Positions 16,808 through 25,973 of a stretch of DNA of 64,000 bases are shown here, piece after piece. The notes under the pieces were generated by a model. It was not told the origin of the DNA. It ran no database searches and was given only the letters and a program-made list of their open reading frames with translations. The stretch's first letter is position 1. Each line of letters opens with the position of its first letter. The position numbers and the translations under genes were made by a program. The stretch is from Nostoc sp. MS1 (GTDB lineage: Bacteria; Cyanobacteriota; Cyanobacteriia; Cyanobacteriales; Nostocaceae): positions 2,105,501-2,169,500 of the forward strand of contig NZ_AP023441.1 of the NCBI RefSeq assembly GCF_019976755.1, in the 5' to 3' direction.

Positions 16808-17305
16808 CTAGTATTGATTAAATTCATTTACAATATCATCCTTTGGTTGAGATTCACTGGTAGTTCGTCGCCTAGTGCTTCTACCTGCTCTCCCAGATGG
16901 CTTTTTCTCTCGTGTTACTGATTGCTCTTTTTGATTGCTATCAGCCGTTTTCACGACTTTTACATTTTCGGTTGCTGCTGGTACATTTTCAGGTACTAAC
17001 TCAGTCTGTTTAACTTTAAGTGACGTTCCTCCTCGCTGACGATTAGATTTTTGCTTATCAACCTCATTCAAGTATTGCTTAAGCGTAGCTGCGGAAATCT
17101 TGATTTCCTGCTTTGCAAGTATCTCTGATAAATCTGTATAACTGTAACCTTTCTGCAAAGCCGATTGTAATTTCTCGCGTAGAAAATAAATACTTTCCCG
17201 CAACGATAACTCATCTTTGGCTTTTTCTTCTAGCTTCTCTAGTTCTGATAGAGTTGTCTGAAGTTTATCAAGAGGAATCTTTTGTCCCGTCTTTATACGT
17301 GCCAT
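16808..17305 (-). CDS. Small coiled-coil DNA-binding-like partner of ParA-like ATPase
   Basis: The product has 165 residues. Residues 1-90 are helical and charged, with a coiled-coil stretch (LSELEKLEEKAKDELSLRES). A putative helix-turn-helix reads YSYTDLSEILAKQEIKISAA then TLKQYLNE. The C-terminal 75 residues are low-complexity and basic (SGRAGRSTRRRTTS) and likely disordered. The architecture resembles StbA/MobC-type plasmid regulators encoded beside a ParA-like ATPase, as here. It is the first gene of the two-gene operon. The functional assignment is inference. Confidence 0.65.
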   Translation of the reverse strand: MARIKTGQKIPLDKLQTTLSELEKLEEKAKDELSLRESIYFLREKLQSALQKGYSYTDLSEILAKQEIKISAATLKQYLNEVDKQKSNRQRGGTSLKVKQTELVPENVPAATENVKVVKTADSNQKEQSVTREKKPSGRAGRSTRRRTTSESQPKDDIVNEFNQY

Positions 17306-17399
17306 CTATTCTGCTACTGGTCAAAATTTTACTCATGTTAACACTGCTTTCAATTAGCATCTACTGCTATCTCACCTATTAACCAAACTTTACCTTATG

Positions 17400-17484
17400 A
17401 GGACTTATGCACTGAGGTTATCTATGGTTTGTACCTCTATACCCTTGGCTAAACCCTGATGCTTCGTTTTCATGCGTAAGTCCT
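17400..17484. mobile_element. Small MITE-like element with AGGACTTAYGC termini
   Basis: AGGACTTATGC (17400-17410) and its inverted partner GCGTAAGTCCT (17474-17484) bound an 85-bp noncoding segment, with one mismatch. The AGGACTTACGC terminus is, to my knowledge, common among small non-autonomous elements of cyanobacteria. The flanks do not give a convincing target duplication. It lies in the spacer between the StbA-like gene and the carotenoid protein gene. Confidence 0.45.
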
Positions 17485-17595
17485 ACCTATATTCCTCTTT
17501 TCGGTTGAGCTACTTATGTCTTGGGTAGGGTTAAACACCTATTGCCTCTTTGTTACGGTTGCTAGTGACATTGATTAATAGCAACCGCAATCATT

Positions 17596-18087
17596 ATGAC
17601 TTTTACACAAACAGGTGACCAAACGATTCGTGAATACGTCCAATCATGGCAGAATTTGGATGCAGACGAACAGCTAGCTTTGTTCTGGTTTGTCTACAAA
17701 GAAATGGGACATTCCATTACACCAGCCGCTCCAGGTGCTAGTACTGTTTCTCCCGAAATTGCCGAAGGTTTATTCAATCAAGTCAAAGAATTAGACCACG
17801 AAGCGCAATTGCAACTACAACGCGACTTGATTAACAATGTAGATACTCAACTGACCCGTGAATATGGCTCAATTGGCGATACCACTAAGCTGCTATTCTG
17901 GTATCGTTTATCTCAAGGTATGGATGAAGGCACTATCGTTTCTTTCCCTGCTGACTACAAACTTTCTGCGGAATCTCAACGACTGTTTGAAAGAATCAAA
18001 GGTTTAGAATTTCAGCAGCAAATCACTCTTTTCCGCGATTACGTTTCCCCAATGGGTGCAGAAGCAAAACCCGGCGCAGAAATTTAG
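17596..18087 (+). CDS. Helical carotenoid protein (OCP N-terminal domain homolog)
   Basis: The 163-residue protein equals the orange carotenoid protein N-terminal domain alone. It shows the paired helical repeats DEQLALFWFVYKEMGHSITP and DTTKLLFWYRLSQGMDEGTI that line the carotenoid tunnel. Stand-alone HCPs bind carotenoid and quench singlet oxygen or, in some clades, phycobilisome excitation. Several paralogues are usual in Nostoc-type genomes. No C-terminal-domain homolog gene is adjacent, so this is probably not the CTDH-linked HCP4 type; the clade is not resolved here. It is soluble, cytosolic and single-gene. Confidence 0.92.
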   Translation: MTFTQTGDQTIREYVQSWQNLDADEQLALFWFVYKEMGHSITPAAPGASTVSPEIAEGLFNQVKELDHEAQLQLQRDLINNVDTQLTREYGSIGDTTKLLFWYRLSQGMDEGTIVSFPADYKLSAESQRLFERIKGLEFQQQITLFRDYVSPMGAEAKPGAEI

Positions 18088-18149
18088 GCTAACGTTAACT
18101 AATAGCTGATTTCTCGCACAAATTGACCCCCCTAAATTCCTTTAAAAAA

Positions 18150-18336
18150 GCTACGGTGTACACACAAATTGTCATACACTTGGGTTTTACTGCCTTCATT
18201 CCCCATTGCAAAGTGTGGAAATAGAAGAATTAAATTCCCTCCCCTTAAGAAAGCTACGGTGTACACACAAGTCTGACAACCTACTCCCACAACGTTTTGA
18301 TCCTCCTACAACATAGAGATGTATGTACACCGTAGC
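18150..18336. repeat. GCTACGGTGTACACACAA repeats, two direct and one inverted
   Basis: GCTACGGTGTACACACAA occurs identically at 18150-18167 and 18253-18270. Its inverted form (TGTACACCGTAGC) lies at 18324-18336. The second and third copies, extended by CTTAAGAAAG and CCCC/GGGG arms, form an imperfect palindrome of about 115 bp. It fills most of the 390-base spacer after the carotenoid gene, and no coding frame is present. It looks like a dispersed non-autonomous repeat. Confidence 0.7.
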
Positions 18337-18479
18337 CTTAAGAAAGGGGAGAGTTAGAGAAAGGTAATACCAGATTCATCAACTACTTTCATAGTTGTGT
18401 ACCTGTAGCTTAAAAAAAGGGAAGATGCTAAATTCTTTTGATAGAGCTTAAAAGCATTTAATAATTTATAGAAAATCTT

Positions 18480-18812
18480 TTAAGAAAACTGTTGATACTC
18501 TAGAAAGACAGAGATATTGCCGTCATAAGTATCTATAATCTTTTCGGCAACATTTTTTAAATCTGATAGATTACTATTAAAACAATCTATCAAAATGCCC
18601 CAATCGTCTTCATGAAGACTAAATAAGCCCATTCCTGAAAGAATCTGCCTTATCTGTTTCTGACTAGAAACTTCTTCATTTGCAATATTAATACTACTCT
18701 TAAAATTAAGAATATTAGGTAGATTTAACACTATGCCAGTATTTTCAAATTGCTGGTCTTGTAAAGTTAATTTACCTAATTGAAAAGTTGTTATTTCTTT
18801 ATCGCTACGCAT
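18480..18812 (-). CDS. Hypothetical protein, 110 residues
   Basis: This small acidic protein has no transmembrane segment or recognisable motif. Sequence composition (QFENTGIVLNLPNILNF, LFSLHEDDWGILIDCFN) looks like a real folded protein. The start is an ATG complementary to 18810-18812. I do not recognise the family. It is isolated between the repeat region and the spacer before the sugar permease, on the same strand as the permease. Confidence 0.5.
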   Translation of the reverse strand: MRSDKEITTFQLGKLTLQDQQFENTGIVLNLPNILNFKSSINIANEEVSSQKQIRQILSGMGLFSLHEDDWGILIDCFNSNLSDLKNVAEKIIDTYDGNISVFLEYQQFS

Positions 18813-19211
18813 TAAATATAATTATCCTGTTTACATAAATTAATGAGGAAAGTATATTCAGTTTTGGACAACAGTTTTGCCAAAATCTGAGCCAAGGTAG
18901 ATCAATATACTAAGACATTTAACTACTTCGTTTTTGTCAATTAGCAATTTCTTTACCAAAAATTAATTTATGGTTAATTAACCTAATCACAACTATAGAT
19001 TATGTTGCAGATGACAATGTAAAAATTAACAAAAAGCAAAAAGTACAACTTTTACTAACAGACAGAAGTGGTTACACATCTAAGTTATACATATTTATCA
19101 TATCTTGTAGGCTGTTAAAGGTTGACAGTTATATTGTCAACCTAAAGCAGCTAGTTCTTTTTGTGACACGCAAGCGTTAGCGCGACCCCGTAGAGTATTA
19201 CGTACTAGGGG
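18813..19211. other. Intergenic region with inverted repeat and dispersed repeat text
   Basis: It contains a perfect 9-bp inverted repeat, AGGTTGACA/TGTCAACCT, at 19119-19143 with a 7-base loop. A GCAAGCGTTAGCGCGACCCC segment near 19165 resembles dispersed Nostoc repeats. The hairpin lies 70 bases past the permease stop and may end its transcript, but lacks a good T-run. Confidence 0.55.
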
Positions 19212-20612
19212 TTACATATCCTCTAATTCAATACCTTTGGTTTCTCTAATAAAGAAAAGAACGAAAAAGAGTGAGATAGCCGCCGCAATTGTATATATTC
19301 CGTAGGCAGCACCCAAGCCAAAATATTGTAGTATGGGAGGGAATGTTGTGGAAACAAGAAAATTCGCTATCCATTGCATAGCAGCCGCAACAGAAAGTGC
19401 AGCAGCGCGAATCTGGTTATTAAACATTTCTCCTAACAGTACCCAGGTGACTGGCCCCCAGGAGAAACCGAAGCAAAATACATAAAGGTTGGCGGCAATC
19501 AGCGCGAAAATACCTGCATTTCCGGTTAGGCTAGGATTGCCAGCAGCATCAACAGAAGCTCTGCTAAACATAGAAGCCATTGTTCCCAAGGTCAACGTCA
19601 TCCCTATTGACCCTAAAATCAACAGGGGTTTGCGACCAAATTTATCGACAAAGGCGATCGCAATTAATGTAGTAAGAATATTTACACCCCCTGTAATCAC
19701 TGTAATTGTTAGGGAATCCTTTTCTGAAAAGCCCACTGCACGCCACAAAACGCTGCTGTAGTAGAAAATGACATTAATACCAACGAATTGCTGAAGTAGA
19801 GATATACCAATACCCACCCAAACAATTGGCAGAAGTCCGCCACTTCTGCTTAAAAGGTCAGAAAATTTAGGCTGACGTTCCCGCATTACCGTTTGGCGAA
19901 TTTCGGCAATTTTTGCCATGACGTTACCTCCAAGAATCTTAGAGAGAACGTTAGCTGCTTCTGGTTCTCGTCCTTGAGCAACTAGGTAGCGGGGAGATTC
20001 GGGAATCATTAAAGCGGCCATTCCATACAGTACAGCTGGGGGAATTTCTGTCCAAAACATCCACCGCCAAGCAGCAATGCCAAATAAAAATGGTGCTTCC
20101 GCCGAACCTGCTGTCACAGCAATAAAGTAATCGCAAAGCAGGGAAATAAAAATTCCTACAACGATCGCTAGTTGTTGCAGAGATCCCAACCTACCGCGTA
20201 AATTGCTCGGAGAACACTCGGCAATGTAAGCTGGGGCAATCACACTAGCAGCACCAACCGCCAACCCACCTAATAGTCGCCAAAAGATAAAGTCCCAAAT
20301 AGTAAAGGCAATTCCAGAGCCAATGCCACTGATAGTAAACAACACCGAAGCTACTAGCATTGCCTTAACTCGACCATATCTATCGGCAATCTTCCCGGCA
20401 TAAAAAGCTCCTATGGCAGAGCCTAACAATGCCAGCGATACAGCAAGTCCAGTCAGCACACTATTAGCATTAAAAGTTTTGGATAAAGCCGCAACTGCAC
20501 CGTTGATCACTGCGGTATCAAAACCAAACAAAAAGCCACCTAAAGCAGCAGCACCCGCAATCAAAATGACATAAAAGGTGTTGGATTTACGACGTTCTGT
20601 AGTAAAGGTCAT
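19212..20612 (-). CDS. Sugar porter family MFS transporter (glucose permease-like)
   Basis: The 466-residue protein has 12 hydrophobic segments and sugar-porter signatures: GGFLFGFDTAVINGA in helix 1, GKIADRYGRVKAML in loop 2-3, PESPRYLV after helix 6, LQQFVGINVIFYYSS in helix 7, DKFGRKPLLILG in loop 8-9, and the C-terminal RETKG motif. These are the features of GlcP/XylE/GalP-type proton symporters. In cyanobacteria GlcP imports glucose or fructose, and that is the best guess for the substrate. The ATG at 20612 follows a T-rich leader. It is monocistronic. Confidence 0.88.
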   Translation of the reverse strand: MTFTTERRKSNTFYVILIAGAAALGGFLFGFDTAVINGAVAALSKTFNANSVLTGLAVSLALLGSAIGAFYAGKIADRYGRVKAMLVASVLFTISGIGSGIAFTIWDFIFWRLLGGLAVGAASVIAPAYIAECSPSNLRGRLGSLQQLAIVVGIFISLLCDYFIAVTAGSAEAPFLFGIAAWRWMFWTEIPPAVLYGMAALMIPESPRYLVAQGREPEAANVLSKILGGNVMAKIAEIRQTVMRERQPKFSDLLSRSGGLLPIVWVGIGISLLQQFVGINVIFYYSSVLWRAVGFSEKDSLTITVITGGVNILTTLIAIAFVDKFGRKPLLILGSIGMTLTLGTMASMFSRASVDAAGNPSLTGNAGIFALIAANLYVFCFGFSWGPVTWVLLGEMFNNQIRAAALSVAAAMQWIANFLVSTTFPPILQYFGLGAAYGIYTIAAAISLFFVLFFIRETKGIELEDM

Positions 20613-20970
20613 ATTTTATATTTTTTAATTTTTAGGGGACTAAGGAAGTTAGTAAATGCACTGCGATCGCTTTTTTCTTCACATTGATTTACAATCTCAG
20701 TAAAAAGACTGGGAAAGATGGAGTATATGTGTAGAAAAGTTAACGATGAGAAAACTCTTCCTTAATCCTGCCCTTCGTATCCCGCCTTATACCATCTCCT
20801 AGCGATAGATATTCACATCAATCTATCTTCTGGTGGCTTTCAATACTGAGTAAAAATTACTAGATTTTAATTTTAGGCTCCTGGTTTACTTTTTCTCAGA
20901 TAGCGTTTACACAGATGCAAATCTAGTGAAAACTAAACATGGTGAGCATAGTAACCTGGAGCTAAAAGCG
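20613..20970. other. Divergent promoter region
   Basis: This spacer separates the sugar permease and TrpG genes. It contains one HIP1-like GCGATCGC and AT-rich text. I see no clear promoter motif or small gene. The frame of TrpG stays open back to a GTG at 20926, but the upstream text does not look conserved. Confidence 0.5.
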
Positions 20971-21576
20971 GTGATTATAGTTATTGATAATTACGACAGC
21001 TTTACATACAATCTGGTGCAGTATTTGGGGGAACTGGCATCTGAGTTTCCCATAGCATCGGATATACGAGTTTTTCGCAACGATAAGATAACGCTGGAGG
21101 AAATTCAGGCGCTAAATCCTGATGCGATCGTCATTTCTCCTGGGCCTGGTCGTCCAGAGGATGCAGGCATATCTTTAAAATTAATTGCCCAACTCGGCAC
21201 TAACTTACCAATTCTAGGCGTATGTTTAGGACACCAGAGTATTGGTCAGGTGTTTGGTGGTAATATTGTCTCTGCTCCAGAGTTAATGCACGGCAAAACT
21301 TCTCAGGTAACTCATACTGGGGTCGGGGTGTTTCAAGGATTAGAAAATCCAATGATTGCCACCAGATATCACAGTCTAGTAATTGACCGCCAGACCTGTC
21401 CCGAAGTGTTAGAAATTACTGCTTGGGTGGATGATGGTACGATTATGGGAGTGAGACACCGGAACTATCCGCACATTCAAGGAGTCCAATTTCATCCAGA
21501 GAGTGTTCTCACATCTTCAGGAAAGCAGTTACTGCGAAATTTTCTCCAACAGTTACAGAGTTACGAGATTAGTTAA
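20971..21576 (+). CDS. trpG: Anthranilate/aminodeoxychorismate synthase glutamine amidotransferase subunit
   Basis: This class I glutamine amidotransferase supplies ammonia to TrpE or PabB. The catalytic triad is visible: Cys in LGVCLGHQSIGQVFGG, and His and Glu in GVQFHPESVLT. The N-terminus IIVIDNYDSFTYNLVQYLGE is canonical. I choose the GTG at 20971, 9 bases after GGAG, because it gives the family's normal start; a GTG at 20926 would add 15 unconserved residues. No TrpE/PabB is adjacent. The stop overlaps the next start by one base (TAATG), implying translational coupling. Confidence 0.9.
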   Translation: MIIVIDNYDSFTYNLVQYLGELASEFPIASDIRVFRNDKITLEEIQALNPDAIVISPGPGRPEDAGISLKLIAQLGTNLPILGVCLGHQSIGQVFGGNIVSAPELMHGKTSQVTHTGVGVFQGLENPMIATRYHSLVIDRQTCPEVLEITAWVDDGTIMGVRHRNYPHIQGVQFHPESVLTSSGKQLLRNFLQQLQSYEIS

Positions 21577-22343
21577 TGAAAAGACGACAGTTGCTAGGCT
21601 ATGCTGGGGCGGGATTAGCCACAGCTTTTGTCTCTAACCTTGGTTCCCATCTCCCGGCTGATGCCCAATCTAGCGGTTTAGGGGTGCAATGGTTGGGTCA
21701 TACCAGTTTCCTATTTACTGGTGGTGGGGCGAGGATTCTTGTCAATCCCTTCCGCACAATTGGCTGTACAGCGCGTTACCGTCCACCAAAAGTTACAGCA
21801 GATTTAGTATTAATTAGTAGTCAATTGTTAGATGAAGGGGCAGTTGAAGGATTACCAAGTAATCCTCGACTTGTCTATGAACCCGGAGTTTATGAATTTA
21901 AAGGTATAAAACTTCAAGGAATTGCGATCGCCCACGATCGCAAGGGTGGCAAACGGTTTGGCATGAATACGGCTTGGAAATGGACACAAGGCGGGGTGAA
22001 CATCCTCCATTTGGGTGGGGCGGCTGCACCTATTTCTATTGAGCAAAAAATCCTCATGGGGCGACCTGATGTCTTATTCATCCCCGTAGGTGGTAGCGAT
22101 AAAGCTTACAATGCTCAAGAGGCCAAGCAAGCCATTGAGATATTAAATCCCAAACTTATAGTTCCCACCCATTACCGCACACAAGCTGCTGATCCTGCCG
22201 CTTGCGACATCGCCCCGCTAGACGAATTTCTGTCTTTAATGCAGGGCGTAACTGTGCGTCGTAGTAATAATGACAGTATTAATATTACTTCTGGCAATTT
22301 GCCTGATAGTAGTACGATTCAAGTTTTAAGTTATAAGTTTTGA
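21576..22343 (+). CDS. Exported MBL-fold metallohydrolase-like protein with Tat-type signal
   Basis: The 255-residue product begins MKRRQLLGYAGAGLATAFVS, a twin-arginine-like signal with a hydrophobic core, and a likely cleavage after ADAQS. The mature part resembles YtnP/UPF0173-like beta-lactamase-fold proteins: VQWLGHTSFLFTG, HDRKGGKRFG, DVLFIPVGG and IVPTHY. The classical HxHxDH motif is not evident, so metal binding and activity are uncertain. Its start overlaps the trpG stop, so the two are co-translated although the roles look unrelated. Confidence 0.8.
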   Translation: MKRRQLLGYAGAGLATAFVSNLGSHLPADAQSSGLGVQWLGHTSFLFTGGGARILVNPFRTIGCTARYRPPKVTADLVLISSQLLDEGAVEGLPSNPRLVYEPGVYEFKGIKLQGIAIAHDRKGGKRFGMNTAWKWTQGGVNILHLGGAAAPISIEQKILMGRPDVLFIPVGGSDKAYNAQEAKQAIEILNPKLIVPTHYRTQAADPAACDIAPLDEFLSLMQGVTVRRSNNDSINITSGNLPDSSTIQVLSYKF

Positions 22344-22445
22344 TTTAAGACTAGGGCTAGGGATGAGAAGTTAGGGATGGAGGATGGGGAATATTATCCC
22401 CCTTGTCTTCCCACTCCCCACTCCCTACTCCCTACTCCCTACTTT
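22344..22445. repeat. STRR tract (CCCTACT heptamers) between convergent genes
   Basis: GGGATG-rich text is followed by CCCACTCCCCACTCCCTACT and further CCCTACT units. It lies between the MBL-fold gene and the FG-GAP gene, which run toward each other. Confidence 0.8.
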
Positions 22446-23672
22446 CTAAGCAGTGTACCACTCTGGAGTCAGAGGATTGGCAATCTGAGTTTCGCTGGCT
22501 CTTGTTCCATCCATAGTCCAGAGAGTGTCTGTACCAGTTGTCTGATCACGCCAGTAAATATCAGTCTTACCATCACCGTTGTAATCGCCAAGGTTTGGAG
22601 TAGAAGCTGCACCATTGCTGGCGAGGAAGGCTTCACTGCTAACGTTGCCTCCATCCATCAACCAAGCAGTATTCGCACCACTTGTAGTATTGTGCCAGAG
22701 GATATCGGTCTTGCCGTCACCGTTGAAGTCGCCGATGTTGGCAGTCCAATCAGAACCCTGATTATTTAATGTACTTTCGCTGGTGAGGATACCATTCATT
22801 GTCCAAATCTTGTTCTCACCGGTGCTAGCATTGCGCCAGAGAATATCTGTTTTGAAATCACCGTTGAAATCGCCAAGGGTGTAAGTCCAAGCAGCGTCTT
22901 GTGATTGGAGATCATACTCAGTGGCTTGTGCGCCATCCATGAACCAAGCCTTATTTTCACCAGTGGTTGTATTTCTCCAGAAAACATCACTCTTACCGTT
23001 TCCATCGAAATCAACGATGGTAGGAGTGAAGGCGGCATCTGTAGTATCTAAAACGTTAGCGCTAACAACGGTTGTACCATCCATTGTCCATATAGCATTT
23101 TGACCAGTGCTGGCATTATGCCAGAAAATATCAGTCTTGCGATCGCCATTAAAATCGCCAATGCTGGGAGTCCAACCTGGATCAACTGTATCTAACTTCA
23201 CAAAGCTAGAAACTTTAGTTCCATCCATTAAGGCAATATCATTTTCACCTGTGTTGTTATTCCGCAACAGGAAGTCTGTCTTACCATCACTGTTAAAGTC
23301 AGCAATTTTATAAGACCAACTGTTGAGGTCATACTGTCCTAGAGAAGCTTCTTCTAAAGTGTTTGCTCCATCCATTAACCTAATTCTAATTTCACCTGTT
23401 TGAGTATTTACCCAAACTTTATCTGCTTTACCATCGCCGTTAAAATCAGGTGAAATTGCGGCGCTGGTTAAGTAAGGATTAGGATTAGGATTCTGACTTA
23501 CTCCAGGAATTTGTATTGGTAAATCAGAGGTGATTGATGAATAACTACTACTAGTATTAGTAGTAAAGCTTGGGGTGGAAAGTTCCGTTGAAAGAGATGA
23601 TAATAAAGAGTTTGTTTTTTGCAAAGATAAACCAAATGCGTCTGTTCTGGACTGGCTGTTTGTGTCTGGCAT
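22446..23672 (-). CDS. FG-GAP/VCBS repeat protein (beta-propeller, calcium-binding loops)
   Basis: The 408-residue protein has a Ser/Thr-rich leader of about 70 residues, then seven repeats of 45-48 residues. Each repeat is built on DFNGDGKTDIxWRN, TTGE and WxMDG. The DxNxDGKxD loops are EF-hand-like calcium sites, and seven units would close a seven-bladed propeller. The third, fourth and fifth loops vary (DFNGDRKTD, DFDGNGKSD, DFNGDFKTD). There is no classical signal peptide, so export, if any, is by a type I-like or unknown route. Such proteins are usually extracellular or surface adhesive; the function here is unknown. Confidence 0.85.
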   Translation of the reverse strand: MPDTNSQSRTDAFGLSLQKTNSLLSSLSTELSTPSFTTNTSSSYSSITSDLPIQIPGVSQNPNPNPYLTSAAISPDFNGDGKADKVWVNTQTGEIRIRLMDGANTLEEASLGQYDLNSWSYKIADFNSDGKTDFLLRNNNTGENDIALMDGTKVSSFVKLDTVDPGWTPSIGDFNGDRKTDIFWHNASTGQNAIWTMDGTTVVSANVLDTTDAAFTPTIVDFDGNGKSDVFWRNTTTGENKAWFMDGAQATEYDLQSQDAAWTYTLGDFNGDFKTDILWRNASTGENKIWTMNGILTSESTLNNQGSDWTANIGDFNGDGKTDILWHNTTSGANTAWLMDGGNVSSEAFLASNGAASTPNLGDYNGDGKTDIYWRDQTTGTDTLWTMDGTRASETQIANPLTPEWYTA

Positions 23673-24517
23673 GATGATTTTCTTAAACTTCTTCTCTTCA
23701 AAGTTTTAGCTTATATCAATCCTCTGCTTCTGTTAGTTAATAACATTTTCTAAATTAGAATATTAGGCTTTTATCACTTTGATTTTTCTAAAAATATCAA
23801 GATTTGCATATATTTGTTTTGAGCTTATTTTAGTGATTTTTTAGAAAAACACAAGATTAGAATGAACAATCATAAAAATATTTTTCTGTTTATTCATATG
23901 TCAATTTGCCAAGACAATTAGAATAAATTTTCCTATTATTTATTAATAAAAATGTTTTCCAAGAACAGACAAGTCCATAATATAGCGTTTCCTATTCTGG
24001 TTAGGTACAAAATCACCCCTGCCCTTGGCAAGGGGAGCCACTGCGTTGTGGAGCCAGTTGCGTGGGCGGGTTTCCCGACTTGAGCAAACTGGCGTGGGAT
24101 TCCCCCCGTTGTAGCAAGTGGCGTGAGGGTGCGCGATAGCGCGGGTGGGGGTATTTCATGTGCTTGGGAATTGCTATATACAGTAGTGATATTCTGCTTG
24201 CAGCACAAGGCTATGGGTTTTGCGGCAGAAGTTTTCAACTTTTGAAAGCTAAATATCTTGCTTTTTGTATCTCATTTACTTGCAAACTGCTGTAAATGAT
24301 TTTTGCTGTGAAAAATCGTGATTTACTTATTAGGGAAATGTACATCAATATTTCTTGACTAATTAAGAGTTAATCTAATACTTGTGAAATTACCCTGGTC
24401 ATTCTTCAATTTATTCTTGCTAAAATACTTAAAATATCTGCTATTGAAAGATGGTGAAATGACGATTCATTATTGTCAAAAAGTGTAAAATAATACGATA
24501 AAATTAAAAGAATACTT
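23673..24517. other. Long intergenic region with dispersed repeat
   Basis: The first 300 bases are AT-rich without features. At about 24015-24150 lies GC-richer text: a CCCCTGCCCTTGGCAAGGGG-type hairpin followed by GTTGCGTGGGCGGGTTTCCC and GACTTGAGCAAACTGGCGTG. That wording recurs, as I recall, between genes in Nostoc genomes. The last 350 bases lead to the aminopeptidase start. No convincing gene is present. Confidence 0.6.
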
Positions 24518-25828
24518 ATGCAGACAGAATATCGGCAGCGTCGTGAGCAATTAATGGCAAAAATCGGGAATGGAACAGCCATTTTTCGTAGTGCGCCAAT
24601 GGCAGTGATGCACAATGATGTGGAATATGCTTATCGTCAAGACAGCGACTTTTTCTATTTGACTGGTTTTAACGAACCGCAAGCTGTGGCTGTGTTAGCA
24701 CCACATCATCAAGAACATCGGTTTATATTGTTTGTCCAACCCAAGGATCGGGAAAAAGAGGTTTGGAGTGGTTATGTCTGTGGGGTAGATGCAGCTAAAG
24801 AAATTTACGGTGCAGATGAAGCTTACCCCATATCTGAATTAGATGAAAAATTACCCCAGTATCTAGAAAAAGCCGATCGCCTTTATTACCATTTAGGACG
24901 CGATCGCAATTTTAACGATACTATTCTCAGCCATTATCAAAAACTGCTGCGAACATATCCCAGACGCGGAACGGGGCCAATAGCCATAGAAGATACCAGC
25001 ACCATCCTACATGGCATGAGGCTAATTAAAAGTGAATCAGAGTTAGCACACATGCGTCAAGCAGCAGCGATCGCCACCGAAGCACACAACCGCGCCATGC
25101 AGTTCGCCGCACCAGGACGTTTTGAGTACGAAGTGCAGGCGGAAATTGAACATATATTCCGGCTGCGGGGTGCAATGGGGCCTGCTTATCCCTCAATTGT
25201 GGCTTCTGGTGCGAATGCTTGCGTTCTCCACTACATCGAAAATACCCGAAAGATGCAGGATGGAGATTTACTACTAATTGATGCTGGTTGTGCCTACGAT
25301 TATTACAACTCAGATATTACCCGCACATTTCCAGTCAGTGGTAAGTTTACGCCAGAACAGAAAACACTATATGAAATTGTACTTGAAGCGCAAAAACAAG
25401 CGATCGCTCAAGTAAAACCAGGTAACACCTTTAAAGCTGTACATGATACAGCCGTGCGCGTTATCACAGAAGGTTTAGTAGAACTAGGTATTCTCCAGGG
25501 TGAAGTAGATAAGATAATTGAGGAAGAAAAATATAAGCCTTACTATATGCACCGTACTAGTCACTGGCTAGGTTTGGATGTGCATGATGTAGGCGTTTAT
25601 CAACACGGTGAGGATAAACCGCAGATTTTACAACCAGGGCAAGTTTTAACAGTAGAACCTGGATTGTATATTGTCCCAGATACAAAGTTAGCAGAAGACC
25701 AACCAGCAACAGACCCGCGTTGGGTGGGGATTGGTATTCGCATTGAAGATGATGTATTGGTAACACCTACAGGACATGAGGTGTTAACGGCTGGAGTTCC
25801 CAAGGAAGTGGCTGAAGTGGAACGTTAA
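24518..25828 (+). CDS. pepP: Xaa-Pro aminopeptidase (aminopeptidase P)
   Basis: The 436-residue protein has the normal PepP length and two domains: an N-terminal creatinase-like domain (FRSAPMAVMHNDVEYAYRQD) and a C-terminal pita-bread metallopeptidase. The five metal ligands are visible: Asp in LLLIDAGCAYDYYNSDITRT (both Asp), His in MHRTSHWLGLDVHD, Glu in LTVEPGLYI and Glu in GIRIEDDVLV. It removes N-terminal residues ahead of proline in the cytosol. The gene is monocistronic, followed by repeat elements. Confidence 0.95.
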   Translation: MQTEYRQRREQLMAKIGNGTAIFRSAPMAVMHNDVEYAYRQDSDFFYLTGFNEPQAVAVLAPHHQEHRFILFVQPKDREKEVWSGYVCGVDAAKEIYGADEAYPISELDEKLPQYLEKADRLYYHLGRDRNFNDTILSHYQKLLRTYPRRGTGPIAIEDTSTILHGMRLIKSESELAHMRQAAAIATEAHNRAMQFAAPGRFEYEVQAEIEHIFRLRGAMGPAYPSIVASGANACVLHYIENTRKMQDGDLLLIDAGCAYDYYNSDITRTFPVSGKFTPEQKTLYEIVLEAQKQAIAQVKPGNTFKAVHDTAVRVITEGLVELGILQGEVDKIIEEEKYKPYYMHRTSHWLGLDVHDVGVYQHGEDKPQILQPGQVLTVEPGLYIVPDTKLAEDQPATDPRWVGIGIRIEDDVLVTPTGHEVLTAGVPKEVAEVER

Positions 25829-25850
25829 AAGGGAGATGAGGGAGATGAGG

Positions 25851-25973
25851 CAATACGGTTCGGATAAGCATTTTGAACTAATAATTGGTTTAGGGAAAAG
25901 GTTAAAGGGTAAGGGTTAAAGGTTTTTTCTTCCCTTTTCCCCTTCGCCTTTCCCCTTTAACCGAACCGTATTG
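25851..25973. mobile_element. 123-bp palindromic MITE-like insertion inside an STRR tract
   Basis: The ends CAATACGGTTCGG (25851-25863) and CCGAACCGTATTG (25961-25973) are perfect 13-bp inverted repeats. The interior is also complementary (GGTTAAAGGG and CCTTTCCCCTTTAACC), so the entire unit folds into one hairpin. It is flanked on both sides by GGGAGATGAGG repeats, as if inserted into that tract. It has no coding capacity. The target duplication cannot be separated from the host repeat. Confidence 0.65.

Noticed and set aside
23936..24238. 100-codon open frame on the minus strand
   Set aside because: It runs through the dispersed repeat near 24015-24150 and shows no protein-like pattern.
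24470..24517. Possible NtcA site (GTG-N8-TAC) before pepP
   Set aside because: One mismatch to GTA-N8-TAC and no properly spaced -10 box; too weak to report.
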